A DNA stretch of 64,000 nucleotides from JAHRAW01 sp965226545 (GTDB lineage Bacteria > Pseudomonadota > Gammaproteobacteria > Arenicellales > Poriferihabitantaceae), in the NCBI GenBank assembly GCA_965226545.1, contig OZ245364.1, forward strand, positions 1,860,001 to 1,924,000. The letters run 5' to 3'. Position 1 is the first letter of the stretch; each line of letters begins with the position of its first letter. Both the position numbers and the translations under genes were made by a program. Below, one piece after another: positions 44,176-53,705 of this stretch. The notes under the pieces were generated by a model, which did no database searches, was not told the origin of the DNA, and saw only the letters and a list, made by a program, of their open reading frames with translations.

Positions 44176-44964
44176 TTATCGATGCCGCCATTTCGGTTTG
44201 CGTTTTTCGACAAACGCCGCCATGCCCTCTTTTTGGTCTTCGCTGGCAAACAGCGAATGGAATTGGCGGCGTTCAAACAGCACGCCTTCGGACAGCGGGC
44301 TTTCGAATGCGCGGTTGATGGATTCTTTGCACATCATCACCGCCGGCAATGATTTTTCGGCAATCGCGGACGCGGTTTTAATCGCCTCATCGCGCAAGGT
44401 GGATGCGTCGACCACGCGCGACACCAAGCCGGCGCGTTCGGCATCGATGGCGTTCATCATCCGCCCGGATAAACACATTTCCATCGCCTTGGCTTTGCCG
44501 ACCGCGCGCACCAACCGTTGCGTGCCGCCGGCGCCGGGGATGATGCCGAGATTAATTTCCGGCTGACCGAATTGCGCGTTGTCCGCGGCGATGATGAAAT
44601 CGCACATCATCGCCAACTCGCAACCGCCGCCGAGCGCATAGCCGGCCACGGCCGCGATGACCGGTTTGCGGCAACGCGCGACGTGTTCCCAATCGGCGGT
44701 GATGAAATCGGACAGATACGCATCGATATAACTTTTGTCCCGCATCTCGGTGATGTCGGCGCCGGCCGCGAACGCTTTATCGCCGCCGATAATTACAATC
44801 GCGCCGATGTCGCGGTCGCGCGCAAACGCATCGAGCGCATCGCCGAGTTCAATCATCATTGCCGACGACAATGCATTAAGCGCCTTCGGGCGGTTTAAGG
44901 TGACGACGCCGACGCGCGCGACGACCTCGACTTGCAGATTCTCGTAACGAATGTCATAACTCAT
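44176..44964 (-). CDS. Enoyl-CoA hydratase/isomerase family protein
   Basis: This crotonase-fold protein of 262 residues probably hydrates short enoyl-CoA. The oxyanion-hole segments AFAAGADITEM and AVAGYALGGGCELAMMCD are intact, and the catalytic Glu residues are present in GGGCELAM and QPEINLGIIPGAGG. That pair favours a true hydratase of the FadB/PaaF/crotonase type. ATG 44964 (MSYDIRYENL) is preferred over a start four codons earlier. It is divergent from prpE, which suggests, but does not prove, a role in short-chain acyl metabolism. Confidence 0.92.
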   Translation of the reverse strand: MSYDIRYENLQVEVVARVGVVTLNRPKALNALSSAMMIELGDALDAFARDRDIGAIVIIGGDKAFAAGADITEMRDKSYIDAYLSDFITADWEHVARCRKPVIAAVAGYALGGGCELAMMCDFIIAADNAQFGQPEINLGIIPGAGGTQRLVRAVGKAKAMEMCLSGRMMNAIDAERAGLVSRVVDASTLRDEAIKTASAIAEKSLPAVMMCKESINRAFESPLSEGVLFERRQFHSLFASEDQKEGMAAFVEKRKPKWRHR

Positions 44965-45272
44965 GTTGGCGTCCAAAAATAAATGATTGCGGTAGTATAA
45001 TCATTATGCGTGATGTTTTGGCGGTGCGTTGCCGATGCGTTGCACAGCGTTTATCGCTCGATGCAATCGGCTGGAAGTAATCGACTCACTCGACGCAATC
45101 GCAATCCAGTTTATCGACGCTTACCAATACGCGCCAACAGTCAATCGCGTCACACTACAATTGTTATGCAATTGTTGCGCAATCGTTAATACAATCGTTA
45201 CTATGCAATTATGATGCACACTTGATGCACCCTTAATACAACACTTGCCTCCAACCACAACGGAGCCGACCG
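44965..45272. other. Divergent spacer between enoyl-CoA hydratase and prpE
   Basis: The 308-base region has a TATAAT at 44996-45001 (plus strand; the overlapping minus strand reads TATACT), but no convincing -35 for either direction. From 45165 to 45210 there are CAATTGTTGCGCAATCGTTAATACAATCGTTACT words. No gene is seen. Confidence 0.5.
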
Positions 45273-47159
45273 ATGGGCAATCATTTTGACGAAGTTCACC
45301 GCCGTTCAATCGAAGACCCGCGCGCGTTTTGGGGGGAAGCGGCGCAAGCGGTGCATTGGTTTAAGGAATGCGACGCGGTGCTGGATGATTCCGATGCGCC
45401 GTTTTATCGCTGGTTTGTCGGCGGTGAAACCAACGTGTGTTACAACGCCGTGGATTTGCAAATCGAACAAGGGCGCGGCGCGCAACTCGCGCTTATCCAC
45501 GACAGCCCGATAACCGAAAGCCGCCGGACGTTAACCTATAACGAACTCAAATCGCGCACCGCGCGGTTTGCCGGCGCCTTGCGCGCGCACGGCGTGAACT
45601 ACGGCGACCGCGTGATTATCTACATGCCGATGGTGCCCGAGGCGGTGATTGCGATGCTCGCTTGTGCGCGCATCGGCGCGGTGCATTCGGTGGTGTTTGG
45701 CGGGTTTGCGGCAAATGAATTGGCTGTGCGCATCGACGACGCGCGCCCGAAACTCATCGTCGCCGCCTCGTGCGGGCTGGAGCCCGGGCGGGTGGTGCGG
45801 TACAAACCGCTGCTCGACCAAGCGATTGACCTCGCAAGCCATCGCCCGCAAACCTGCATCATCTTGCAGCGCGAACAAGCCGAAGCCGAACTCATCGACG
45901 GTCGCGATGTCGATTGGCGCGCGGCGACCGAAGCGGCCATCGATGCCGATTGCGTTGCGGTGGCCGCGACCGACCCGCTGTATATTTTATACACCTCCGG
46001 CACCACCGGCGCGCCCAAAGGCGTGGTGCGCGACACCGGCGGCGGCATCGTTGCGCTCAAATGGACGATGAAAAACATTTACGGCGCCGAACCCGGCGAC
46101 GTCTTTTGGGCCGCGTCCGATGTCGGCTGGGTGGTCGGGCATTCCTACATCGTGTATGCGCCGCTGTTTGCCGGCAACACCTCGATTATTTTTGAAGGCA
46201 AACCGGTCGGCACGCCGGACGCCGGAGTGTTTTGGCGGGTGATTGCCGAGCATCGCGTCAAGGTGTTGTTCACCGCCCCCACCGCGTTTCGCGCGATTAA
46301 AAAAGAGGATCCGAACGGCGAACGCATTAAGCAACACGACCTCTCTTCGCTGCAGACATTGTTTCTCGCCGGCGAACGCACCGACCCGGATACGCTTATC
46401 TGGGCGCGCGACAAACTCGGCGTGCCGGTTATCGATCATTGGTGGCAAACCGAAACCGGCTGGGCGATTTGTTCGAATTGTCTCGGCATCGAATCTTTGC
46501 CGATTAAGGACGGCTCGCCGAGTCGCGCCGCACCCGGCTGGCAAATCGAGGCGCTCGATGAAAATAAACAACCGGCGACGCCCGGCAACATCGGCGCTTT
46601 GGTCGCCAAGTTGCCGCTGCCGCCCGGCACCTTCCCGACATTGTGGAATGCGCGCCAACGCCATTTCGATGCATATCTGAAAAATTTCCCCGGCTATTAT
46701 GAAACCGGCGACGCCGGCTATCTCGACGCCGACGGCTATGTGTTTGTGATGTCGCGCACCGACGATGTCATCAACGTCGCCGGGCATCGCTTGTCGACCG
46801 GCGCGATTGAAGAGGTGTTGGCCGCGCATCCGGATGTCGCCGAATGCGCGGTGATGGGCGCGGCCGACGCGCTCAAAGGCGAAGTGCCGCTCGGTTGTTT
46901 GGTGCTCAACGCCGGCGTGTCGCGCGACGACGATGAAATCATCGCCGAGGCGGTGCGGTTGGTGCGCGATAAAATCGGTCCGGTGGCGGCGTTTAAACGC
47001 GCGGTCGTGGTCGCGCGCTTGCCGAAGACGCGCTCCGGCAAAATCCTGCGCGGCACGATGAAAAAAATCGCCGACGGCGTCGACTGGAAAATGCCGGCGA
47101 CGATTGACGACCCGGCGATACTCGATGAAATCGCCTGCGCGTTGCGCGGCGGCGACTAA
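45273..47159 (+). CDS. prpE: Propionyl-CoA synthetase
   Basis: PrpE activates propionate with ATP and CoA. The 628 residues match the family length. P-loop YTSGTTGAPKGVVRDTGGG is the form specific to PrpE (acetyl-CoA synthetases differ after PKG), WWQTETGWAI, GYYETGDAG and the acetylatable Lys in RSGKILRGTM are present. ATG 45273 has CGGAG upstream. The gshB start follows directly after its stop, so the two are probably co-transcribed. Confidence 0.93.
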   Translation: MGNHFDEVHRRSIEDPRAFWGEAAQAVHWFKECDAVLDDSDAPFYRWFVGGETNVCYNAVDLQIEQGRGAQLALIHDSPITESRRTLTYNELKSRTARFAGALRAHGVNYGDRVIIYMPMVPEAVIAMLACARIGAVHSVVFGGFAANELAVRIDDARPKLIVAASCGLEPGRVVRYKPLLDQAIDLASHRPQTCIILQREQAEAELIDGRDVDWRAATEAAIDADCVAVAATDPLYILYTSGTTGAPKGVVRDTGGGIVALKWTMKNIYGAEPGDVFWAASDVGWVVGHSYIVYAPLFAGNTSIIFEGKPVGTPDAGVFWRVIAEHRVKVLFTAPTAFRAIKKEDPNGERIKQHDLSSLQTLFLAGERTDPDTLIWARDKLGVPVIDHWWQTETGWAICSNCLGIESLPIKDGSPSRAAPGWQIEALDENKQPATPGNIGALVAKLPLPPGTFPTLWNARQRHFDAYLKNFPGYYETGDAGYLDADGYVFVMSRTDDVINVAGHRLSTGAIEEVLAAHPDVAECAVMGAADALKGEVPLGCLVLNAGVSRDDDEIIAEAVRLVRDKIGPVAAFKRAVVVARLPKTRSGKILRGTMKKIADGVDWKMPATIDDPAILDEIACALRGGD

Positions 47160-48098
47160 ATGCGACAAGTGTTTATCATGGACGCGCTGGCGCGCGTCAA
47201 GGCGCACAAGGACACCACTTATTTTTTAATGCGCGCCGCGCATGAACGCGGGCATCAAGTCGGGCATATCGAGCCGCGCGAATTGTGGCTGCGCCACGAC
47301 CAATTGCGCGGCGCGGTGCAATGGCTCGATGTACACGCCGACCCGCGCCGCCCGTTTACGCCGCGCGCGCGCGACGACATTGCACTCGGCGAATGCGACG
47401 CGGTTTGGCTGCGCACCGACCCGCCGTTCGACCGCCGCTATTTTTATGTCACCTTATTACTCGACCGTCTGCCGCCATCGGTGTGCATCATCAATCGCCC
47501 GAGCGGCTTGCGCAATTGGAATGAAAAACTCGCGGCGTTGGAATTCGCGCACTACGCGCCGCCGATGATTGTCACTTCATCGCCGGCGCAACTCGATGCA
47601 TTCGCGCGTCAACATCCGCGCATCACCTTAAAACCGCTGGATGGTTACGCCGGACGCGGCATTGTGTTTTATCAAGCCGGCGACGACCCCGAAGTGTTGC
47701 AAGCCGCGACCGCAGACGGCGCGCATCTCATCGTCGCACAAGCGTATCTGCCGGCTGCGCGCGACGGCGACAAGCGCATCTTGTTGCTGGATGGCGAACC
47801 GCTCGGCGCGATTTTGCGCGTGCATGCCGAAGGCGAAGAGATTAACAATCTCGACGCCGGCGGCAGCGCGCATCCGAGCGAATTATCGGTGCGCGATTTG
47901 GAAATCTGCGCCGCACTCAAACCGGCGTTGCGCGCACAAGGCGTATTCTTCGCCGGCATCGATGTCATCGGCGACCGGTTGATTGAAGTCAATGTCACCA
48001 GTCCAACCGGGCTGCAGGAGTTATGCAAATTCAGCGGCGAAGCGCATCATCACCGCATCATCACCGCACTCGAATCGCGCGTGCAATCGATGCGGTAA
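47160..48098 (+). CDS. gshB: Glutathione synthetase
   Basis: GshB joins gamma-glutamylcysteine and glycine with ATP. The 312-residue ATP-grasp protein shows LRTDPPFDRRYFY, INRPSGLRNWNEKL, TLKPLDGYAGRGIVF, ILRVHAEGEEINNLDAGG and the C-terminal FFAGIDVIGDRLIEVNVTSPTG, all typical. ATG 47160 directly abuts the prpE stop. gshA is not in the window. Confidence 0.96.
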   Translation: MRQVFIMDALARVKAHKDTTYFLMRAAHERGHQVGHIEPRELWLRHDQLRGAVQWLDVHADPRRPFTPRARDDIALGECDAVWLRTDPPFDRRYFYVTLLLDRLPPSVCIINRPSGLRNWNEKLAALEFAHYAPPMIVTSSPAQLDAFARQHPRITLKPLDGYAGRGIVFYQAGDDPEVLQAATADGAHLIVAQAYLPAARDGDKRILLLDGEPLGAILRVHAEGEEINNLDAGGSAHPSELSVRDLEICAALKPALRAQGVFFAGIDVIGDRLIEVNVTSPTGLQELCKFSGEAHHHRIITALESRVQSMR

Positions 48099-48300
48099 AA
48101 GATGATTGTCACTTCGTTGTATGCATAATGTGGTGGCGTATATTAAGTTTACTAAATACATTAAGTGCATTAAGTTTATCGAGTACTTTGGATTTTTTAA
48201 ATTTATTTATTAATATTTTATTTTTGAATTTACTTAATTTACTTAATGCGAATTTGTTTAATGAATGTAATAAATTGACTGCGGTTAATAGATTAACCAA
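48099..48300. other. Strongly AT-rich spacer
   Basis: This 200-base spacer is almost wholly A/T (for example 48185-48245 is TTTTTTAAATTTATTTATTAATATTTT-like), unlike the surrounding GC-rich genes. TTAAGTGCATTAAGTTTA and TTACTTAATTTACTTAATG words recur. It precedes the DUF1445 gene and probably holds its promoter; no single -35/-10 pair stands out. Confidence 0.6.
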
Positions 48301-49209
48301 ATGAATGCAATAAACGAAACGAACACTGCCACTGCTTCGAATGCAACAACCGAAACCGCCGCAAGTTACGCCGCACTAACGCGCGCCGAGTTGCCGACAG
48401 TGCGCGCAGCGATTCGTTGCGGCACGTATCGCGGACAAACCGCCGGCTTGGCGCGCGGGTTTCTGCAAACCAACGTCGTCATTTTACCGGCGCAATACGC
48501 GCGCGACTTTGCGAACTATTGCGCGCGCAATCCCAAACCCTGCCCGTTAATCGCCGCCACCGACGCCGGCGCGCGCAACATCGATGCGCTCGGCAACATC
48601 GACATTTGTCGCGATGTCCCGGCATACAACGTGTATCGACACGGTCAATTGGCGTTCGAAACAACCGAGATAGAATCCTTGTGGCGAGACGACTTGACCG
48701 CATTCTTGTTGGGCTGTTCGTTTTCATTCGAAGACGCATTGATGCGCGCCGGCATATCGCTGTGGCATATCCGCCACAACTCAATCGTGCCGATGTATCG
48801 CACCAACATTGCCACCGTCGCCGCCGGCGCATTCGGCGGTGCGATGGTGGTCAGCATGCGCATGATTGCCGACCATCAATTAACATTGGCGCAACAAATT
48901 TCACGCCGCCATCGCAATGCACACGGCGCACCGGTGCATATCGGCGCACCGCGCGAAATTGGCGTGGACTTGTCGCGCCCCGATTGGGGCGACCGCGCAC
49001 CGACGCCGCCCGGGCATACGGCAATGTTTTGGGCATGCGGCGTCACCCCGCAACTTGCAATCGCGCGCGCCAAGATTCCATTTTGCATCACCCATAAACC
49101 CGGCCACATGTTAATCACCGAATTGCCGGCCGATGCCGAACCGCCGATTGCAACCGCCGCAGTTGACACAGTTGACGCTGTCGCGCACATTGCCGACAAT
49201 GTCGATTAA
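48301..49209 (+). CDS. DUF1445 family protein (putative hydro-lyase / D-glutamate cyclase-like)
   Basis: The 302-residue protein has the family landmarks: GLARGFLQTNVVILP, FLLGCSFSFEDALMRAG, MYRTNI, GAFGGAMVVSMRM, HTAMFWACGVTPQ and THKPGHMLITE. DUF1445 (YcsI) is annotated as a hydro-lyase, and the mammalian relative is a D-glutamate cyclase that makes 5-oxo-D-proline. The first ~25 residues are Asn/Thr/Ala-rich and atypical. The TRAP transporter that follows and the 5-oxoprolinase at 55.3 kb would fit a glutamate/5-oxoproline role; this is inference. Confidence 0.87.
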   Translation: MNAINETNTATASNATTETAASYAALTRAELPTVRAAIRCGTYRGQTAGLARGFLQTNVVILPAQYARDFANYCARNPKPCPLIAATDAGARNIDALGNIDICRDVPAYNVYRHGQLAFETTEIESLWRDDLTAFLLGCSFSFEDALMRAGISLWHIRHNSIVPMYRTNIATVAAGAFGGAMVVSMRMIADHQLTLAQQISRRHRNAHGAPVHIGAPREIGVDLSRPDWGDRAPTPPGHTAMFWACGVTPQLAIARAKIPFCITHKPGHMLITELPADAEPPIATAAVDTVDAVAHIADNVD

Positions 49210-49229
49210 CGCGTTGCAATTGCCGCGAT

Positions 49230-49335
49230 TGATGTAACTTTTTAACTTAAATTGGTTTAACTTGAATTGGGTTAACTTAAATTGGTTTAACTTAACCTTG
49301 TTTGATTTATCTTAATTTAAAACTTATGATTCACT
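49230..49335. repeat. TTAACTTAAATTGGT word-repeat spacer
   Basis: About four drifting copies of a 15-16 base word (TTTAACTTAAATTGG, TTTAACTTGAATTGGG, GTTAACTTAAATTGG, TTTAACTTAACCTTG) precede the TRAP operon. Confidence 0.85.
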
Positions 49336-49378
49336 TAACTCGCAACAACTGCGTTAACCCACCGTGGAGGCACATCCA

Positions 49379-50572
49379 ATGAAACACCCCAACCGAAAAC
49401 ACAATTTTTTCATCACCGCCCTGCAGGCGGCAACGTTAACCGGCGCGCTTGCGATTGCGCCGCTTGCAAATGCGCAAACGATGGTGCCGGCGGCGATGTC
49501 GTCGCCGACCGCATTTAAAGAGGCGGTTAAATCGATTGGCGCAAGCAACCTCATCTCGCAACCGAACGGGCGCGATTTTGCATTGCCGTGGGCGCGCGCC
49601 GCAACGCCGGTGGTGCTCAACGCCGTCGGCACCTGGGGCAACTTACCCAATTATAAAAAACACGAAGGCCCGTTTTTTAACCAACGCTTGGCCGAAGCGT
49701 CCGGCGGCGAACTCGTCGGGCAAATCAAACCGCAAACCGAACTCGGCTTGAAGGGTTTCGAGATTATGCGGCTGGTTAAAAACGGTGTGTTTGATTTTGC
49801 GTTTGGGTTGCCCGGCTATGTCGCCGCCGAAAATGCGGTGTTCGAAGGCGGCGATTTGTCGTCGCTGACGCAAGACATCGACACCCAACGCAAAGTCGCC
49901 GAGGCCTATTTTCCGACTCTGGAAAATGCATTCGCCGACATTTACAACGCCAAGTTGTTGATGCTCTATCCGTTCCCGAGTCAGATGCTGTGGTGCAACG
50001 CCGAAGTCAACGGCATTGACGATTTGCGCGGCAAAAAGATTCGCGTTTATGCAACCACGCTCGGCGATTTTGTCGAAGGCGCCGGCGGCACTTCGGTCAC
50101 CGTGTCGTTTGGCGAAGTGATTCCGGCGTTGGAAAAAGGCGTGGTCGATTGCGCGATTACCGGCACGATGTCGGCATACAACGCCAATTGGCAACAAGTC
50201 GCCACCCATGCATTCACCTTGCGCGTCGGCTGGGGGCTGGCGTTTGGCGCAATGAATTTGGACAAATGGAATTCGTTGACGCGCAAGCAGCAAAAAATCA
50301 TGCGCCAAGAACTCGACCAACTCACCGATGAAATGTGGGCTGAAACCGCCACCGAAGACGCGATTGCGATTGCCTGCATCACCGGCGGCGATTGCGCCAT
50401 CGGCGAACCCGGCGCAATGAAATTGGTCGAGCCGTCACCGGCCGACCTCGCCAAGCGCGACCAAATCGCATCCGATGTCGTACTGGCGCGCTGGGCAAAA
50501 CGCTGCGGCGCCAACTGCGCGAAAAACTGGAACAAGACCGTCGGCAAAGTGCTCGGCATGACCGCGAAATAA
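49379..50572 (+). CDS. TRAP transporter substrate-binding protein (DctP family)
   Basis: A periplasmic solute receptor of 397 residues. The signal peptide runs to LANAQT. The mature part has VLNAVGTWGNLPNYKK, ELGLKGFEIMRLVKNGVFDFAFGL, DDLRGKKIRVYATTLGDFVEGAGGTSVTVSFGEVIPALEKGVVDCAIT-type regions as in DctP proteins; the conserved ligand-binding Arg is in KIRVYA. ATG 49379 follows GGAGG by eight bases. Two Cys pairs near the C-terminus (ACITGGDC and RCGANC) are unusual. Small-subunit and large-subunit genes follow. Confidence 0.92.
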   Translation: MKHPNRKHNFFITALQAATLTGALAIAPLANAQTMVPAAMSSPTAFKEAVKSIGASNLISQPNGRDFALPWARAATPVVLNAVGTWGNLPNYKKHEGPFFNQRLAEASGGELVGQIKPQTELGLKGFEIMRLVKNGVFDFAFGLPGYVAAENAVFEGGDLSSLTQDIDTQRKVAEAYFPTLENAFADIYNAKLLMLYPFPSQMLWCNAEVNGIDDLRGKKIRVYATTLGDFVEGAGGTSVTVSFGEVIPALEKGVVDCAITGTMSAYNANWQQVATHAFTLRVGWGLAFGAMNLDKWNSLTRKQQKIMRQELDQLTDEMWAETATEDAIAIACITGGDCAIGEPGAMKLVEPSPADLAKRDQIASDVVLARWAKRCGANCAKNWNKTVGKVLGMTAK

Positions 50573-50743
50573 TCGATGCGCGGTGTGCGGTTGGTTGCAT
50601 TAGTTGACTGCATTAATTGTGTCGATGTCGATGACCGTGCACTGTGAACGCAATGATGTCGATGTGACGTTGACTGTAACTGTTGCCCTTAATGTTGACC
50701 GTAACAGTTGCCGCAACGTCAATCGCGCCATTGGAGCGTAACA

Positions 50744-51325
50744 TTGGTTAACAAACTCGACGCGCTGTTGGAAAAACTGCTGTGCGCAACCCGCGCATTG
50801 AGTCGGGTGTTGGTGTGGGTTGGCGGTGCGTTGATGGTCGGTGCGGCGGTGTTGGTTACCATCGAAGTGGCGTTGCGCAAATTGTTTAACATCAGCATCG
50901 GCGGCGCAGATGAATTGTCCGGGTATGCATTCGGCATCGCGACCGCGTTTGCGTTGTCGCATGCGTTGTTTGCGCGCGCGCACATTCGCGTCGATGCGGT
51001 GGCGCGTCTGTTGCCGTTGCAATGGCGATTGCTGCTCGGTTTCTTTGGGCTGAGCCTGCTCATCGGCTTTGCCGCGCTGGCGACTTGGAGTGCGGCGTCG
51101 ATGCTCGGCGATTCGATTCAACACGGTTCGCGTTCGATAACGCCGATGCGCACGCCGCTTGCCTGGGTGCAGGCGCCGTGGTTGTTTGGTTGGGCGTTGT
51201 TTGTCGGCGGCGGCGTGTTGTTGTGGTTGGTCGCCGCGCGTCGTTGGATGAAACGCGACGTCGCCGGCGCCGACCGATTAATCGGCGTCGCGCAAATCCA
51301 ATCCGATTCGAAGCCGGCGCAATAA
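50744..51325 (+). CDS. TRAP transporter small membrane subunit (DctQ family)
   Basis: A four-helix membrane protein of 193 residues, hydrophobic near residues 20-42, 53-72, 90-112 and 135-160. The segment VALRKLFNISIGGADELSGYAFGIATAFALSHALF-type is the DctQ signature (GxxEL-like). TTG 50744 is chosen because TTGGAGCG lies eight bases upstream and the protein then starts LVNKLDALLEKL. The gene lies between DctP and DctM as expected. Confidence 0.85.
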   Translation: MVNKLDALLEKLLCATRALSRVLVWVGGALMVGAAVLVTIEVALRKLFNISIGGADELSGYAFGIATAFALSHALFARAHIRVDAVARLLPLQWRLLLGFFGLSLLIGFAALATWSAASMLGDSIQHGSRSITPMRTPLAWVQAPWLFGWALFVGGGVLLWLVAARRWMKRDVAGADRLIGVAQIQSDSKPAQ

Positions 51326-51375
51326 TCGCGCCGCATTCACGCCGCACGCACACCTCACTCACACCCCTCGACGCC

Positions 51376-52659
51376 GTGGCCGCGATTGCGCTGATTATTC
51401 TGCTTGGGTTAATTGCATTGGCGACGCCAATCGCCGCGGCGCTTGGCTGGTTGGGATTGTCGCTGCAGTTTTTGGCGAGCACGATGCCGTTGCATCGCGC
51501 GCTCGGCGATGTGTTTTGGCAAACCGGCACCGACTTCCTGTTGGTGGCGATACCGATGTTTGTGTTGCTCGGCGAAATTTTATTGCGTGCAGGCATCACC
51601 GAACGGATGTACGACGGCATCGTCAAATGGCTCGGCTGGCTGCCCGGCGGCTTGATGCATTCCAACATCGGTTCCTCGGCGTTGTTCGCGGCCACTTCCG
51701 GTTCATCGGTGGCCACGGCCGCGACCATCGGCACGGTGGCGTTGCCGCAAATCCAAAAACGCGGCTATCACGAACCGTTGTTTCTCGGCACCATCGCCGC
51801 CGGCGGCACGCTCGGCATTTTGATTCCGCCGTCGATTAATTTAATTTTATACGGCTTGCTCACCGAAACCTCCGTGCCGGAGTTGTATCTCGCCGGCTTT
51901 TTGCCGGGCGTGTTGCTGGCGACGTTGTTTATGGTCACGGTGATTGTGCTGTGCATCATCAACCGCCGTTGGGGCGGCGCGCCGGTGGTGGTCGGCAAGG
52001 GCGAACGGCTGCGCGCCTTGCCGGCGTTGTTGCCGCCGCTCGGCATCTTTGCGGTGGTGGTCGGCTCGATTTACGCCGGGCTGGCGACGCCAACCGAAGC
52101 GGCCTCGCTCGGCGTCATCGCAGCCCTGTTGTTGGCGGCGTTCAATCGCAAACTCAGCCTATCGATGTTGCGCGGCGCATTGGAAGGCACGATGCGCACC
52201 ACCGCAATGATTATGTTGATTATCGTCGCCGCGGTGTTTTTAAATTTTGTGTTGTCGGTGGTCGGCTTAACTTACGCGCTGGTTAATTTTGTCACCGCGC
52301 TCGACTGGACGCCGATGCAAACCATGTTGTTGATAATCGCCGTGTTGTTGTTAATCGGCTGCTTTATGGAAACGCTGTCGATGTTGTTGACCACCGCCCC
52401 GTTGGTCACGCCGATAGTCGTTGCGTTGGGTTACGACCCGGTGTGGTTTGGCGTGTTGCTGATGGTGATTCTCGAAACCGCGTTAATCACCCCGCCGATT
52501 GGCGTCAACTTATATGTCGTACAAAGCATCCGCCAACGCGGACAATTGCTCGATGTAATGAAAGGCGCGGCGCCGTTTGTGCTGACGATGCTGGCGATGA
52601 TTGCGCTGCTTCTGCTCGCGCCGAAGATTGCATTGTGGTTGCCGTCGTTGGTGTATTAA
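51376..52659 (+). CDS. TRAP transporter large membrane subunit (DctM family)
   Basis: The 427-residue protein has about 12 hydrophobic segments. GTDFLLVAIPMFVLLGEILLRAG, SNIGSSALFAATSGSSVATAATIG, GTIAAGGTLGILIPPSINLILYG and TPTEAASLGV are diagnostic of DctM. The start is GTG 51376; the open frame continues back into DctQ in another phase, but the length from GTG matches the family. With the two upstream genes it forms a complete TRAP importer. The ligand may be glutamate- or oxoproline-related by context only. Confidence 0.92.
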   Translation: MAAIALIILLGLIALATPIAAALGWLGLSLQFLASTMPLHRALGDVFWQTGTDFLLVAIPMFVLLGEILLRAGITERMYDGIVKWLGWLPGGLMHSNIGSSALFAATSGSSVATAATIGTVALPQIQKRGYHEPLFLGTIAAGGTLGILIPPSINLILYGLLTETSVPELYLAGFLPGVLLATLFMVTVIVLCIINRRWGGAPVVVGKGERLRALPALLPPLGIFAVVVGSIYAGLATPTEAASLGVIAALLLAAFNRKLSLSMLRGALEGTMRTTAMIMLIIVAAVFLNFVLSVVGLTYALVNFVTALDWTPMQTMLLIIAVLLLIGCFMETLSMLLTTAPLVTPIVVALGYDPVWFGVLLMVILETALITPPIGVNLYVVQSIRQRGQLLDVMKGAAPFVLTMLAMIALLLLAPKIALWLPSLVY

Positions 52660-52686
52660 CGCAACGTCAATCGACACCACTTAAGT

Positions 52687-53601
52687 TCACTGCACAGTGG
52701 TCACCGTCGCCCAACCGTTCATCTCGGCAAACCGTTCAGCATCACGCACCGCCACTTCCTGCGCCGCGATGTCGGCAAGATGTCGATACGGCGACGGGTA
52801 GTCGCGCCCTTTGGGGATGAATTTAATCGCTTCGACAAACTGCGCCTTGGCTTGCGCCAATCGCCCGGTCGCCAAATACACCATTCCGATGTTGTTGGCG
52901 ACCATCGCATACCCGATGCTACGCCGCAAATAATGTGCATAATGCGCGGCGTTATGTCGAGTGCGATGCGCGCGTTGTCTGCTGTCGCGTTCGAATTTTT
53001 TGCGCGCATCAACCAGCAAACATTTCATCGCCCGCCGATACATCATTAACGCCTGCGGATAACGTTTCATTTTTTTATACGCCAACCCCATGCTGTTAAA
53101 GATCGCGGCCTTCTGAATCCAGTTTCGAGTGGCCAGCGCTTTTTCAAACACCCGCAAGGCTTCGTCATAGGATTCATTTAACAGCAAGGCGCCACCAAGC
53201 GCGTGACGCACCGCATCGATGTGGCGGTTGCCCTCCAACAACGCCGCTTGTTCGGATTGTTTCAAATGCGCAATCGCGTCGCCGTAATTGTTCATCATCC
53301 GATGGCATTGCCCGATGAGATAATGCACATTCGTAATCATTGCGGCTTCCTCCATCAACGGCGTCAACATCCGCAACGCCGGTCGATACCGTCCGTCATG
53401 AATCAATCGCGCCGCCCGATTTAGATGCGCGTCCGCATTTGCAGTGTCTGCATTGACACTTGCACTTGCACTCGTAATTTCACAAGCACTCACACCCGCA
53501 CGCGAGTCTGCATCTGCACCTTCATCCGCACGCCCCACATGCACAACTTGCGCATGCGTTTCGAATTCGATTTGGCGTTGATTTTGACTTCGATTTGGCA
53601 T
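52687..53601 (-). CDS. Tetratricopeptide-repeat protein
   Basis: The 304-residue protein has at least four TPR-like units between residues ~58 and 290, for example AARLIHDGRYRPALRMLTPL, AIFNSMGLAYKKMKRYPQAL and ANNIGMVYLATGRLAQAKAQF. The first ~55 residues are an Ala/Asp/Ser repeat (SASASVNADTANADAH) encoded by GCACTTGCACTC-like words. There is no signal peptide, so it is probably cytosolic. ATG 53601 has a strong GGGAGG. Its upstream region is occupied by the insertion sequence, which may have separated it from its native promoter. Partner unknown. Confidence 0.78.
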   Translation of the reverse strand: MPNRSQNQRQIEFETHAQVVHVGRADEGADADSRAGVSACEITSASASVNADTANADAHLNRAARLIHDGRYRPALRMLTPLMEEAAMITNVHYLIGQCHRMMNNYGDAIAHLKQSEQAALLEGNRHIDAVRHALGGALLLNESYDEALRVFEKALATRNWIQKAAIFNSMGLAYKKMKRYPQALMMYRRAMKCLLVDARKKFERDSRQRAHRTRHNAAHYAHYLRRSIGYAMVANNIGMVYLATGRLAQAKAQFVEAIKFIPKGRDYPSPYRHLADIAAQEVAVRDAERFAEMNGWATVTTVQ

Positions 53602-53705
53602 AACAAACCTCCCTCGACTATCGAGACATTAAAAAACAACACATCACCGCACACAATGCGCGGCTTGCGCCGTAACTTAATCATTATACCATACCTTTGC
53701 GCGTT

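Noticed and set aside
45987..47207. A 406-codon open frame on the minus strand across prpE
   Set aside because: It is fully antisense to a gene with complete PrpE motifs, is very rich in Arg and His, and matches no family. It is a by-product of GC-rich third positions.
51022..51375. DctM reading frame extending back over DctQ
   Set aside because: The upstream part is out of phase with the real DctQ gene and Arg-rich; the family length and start fit GTG 51376.
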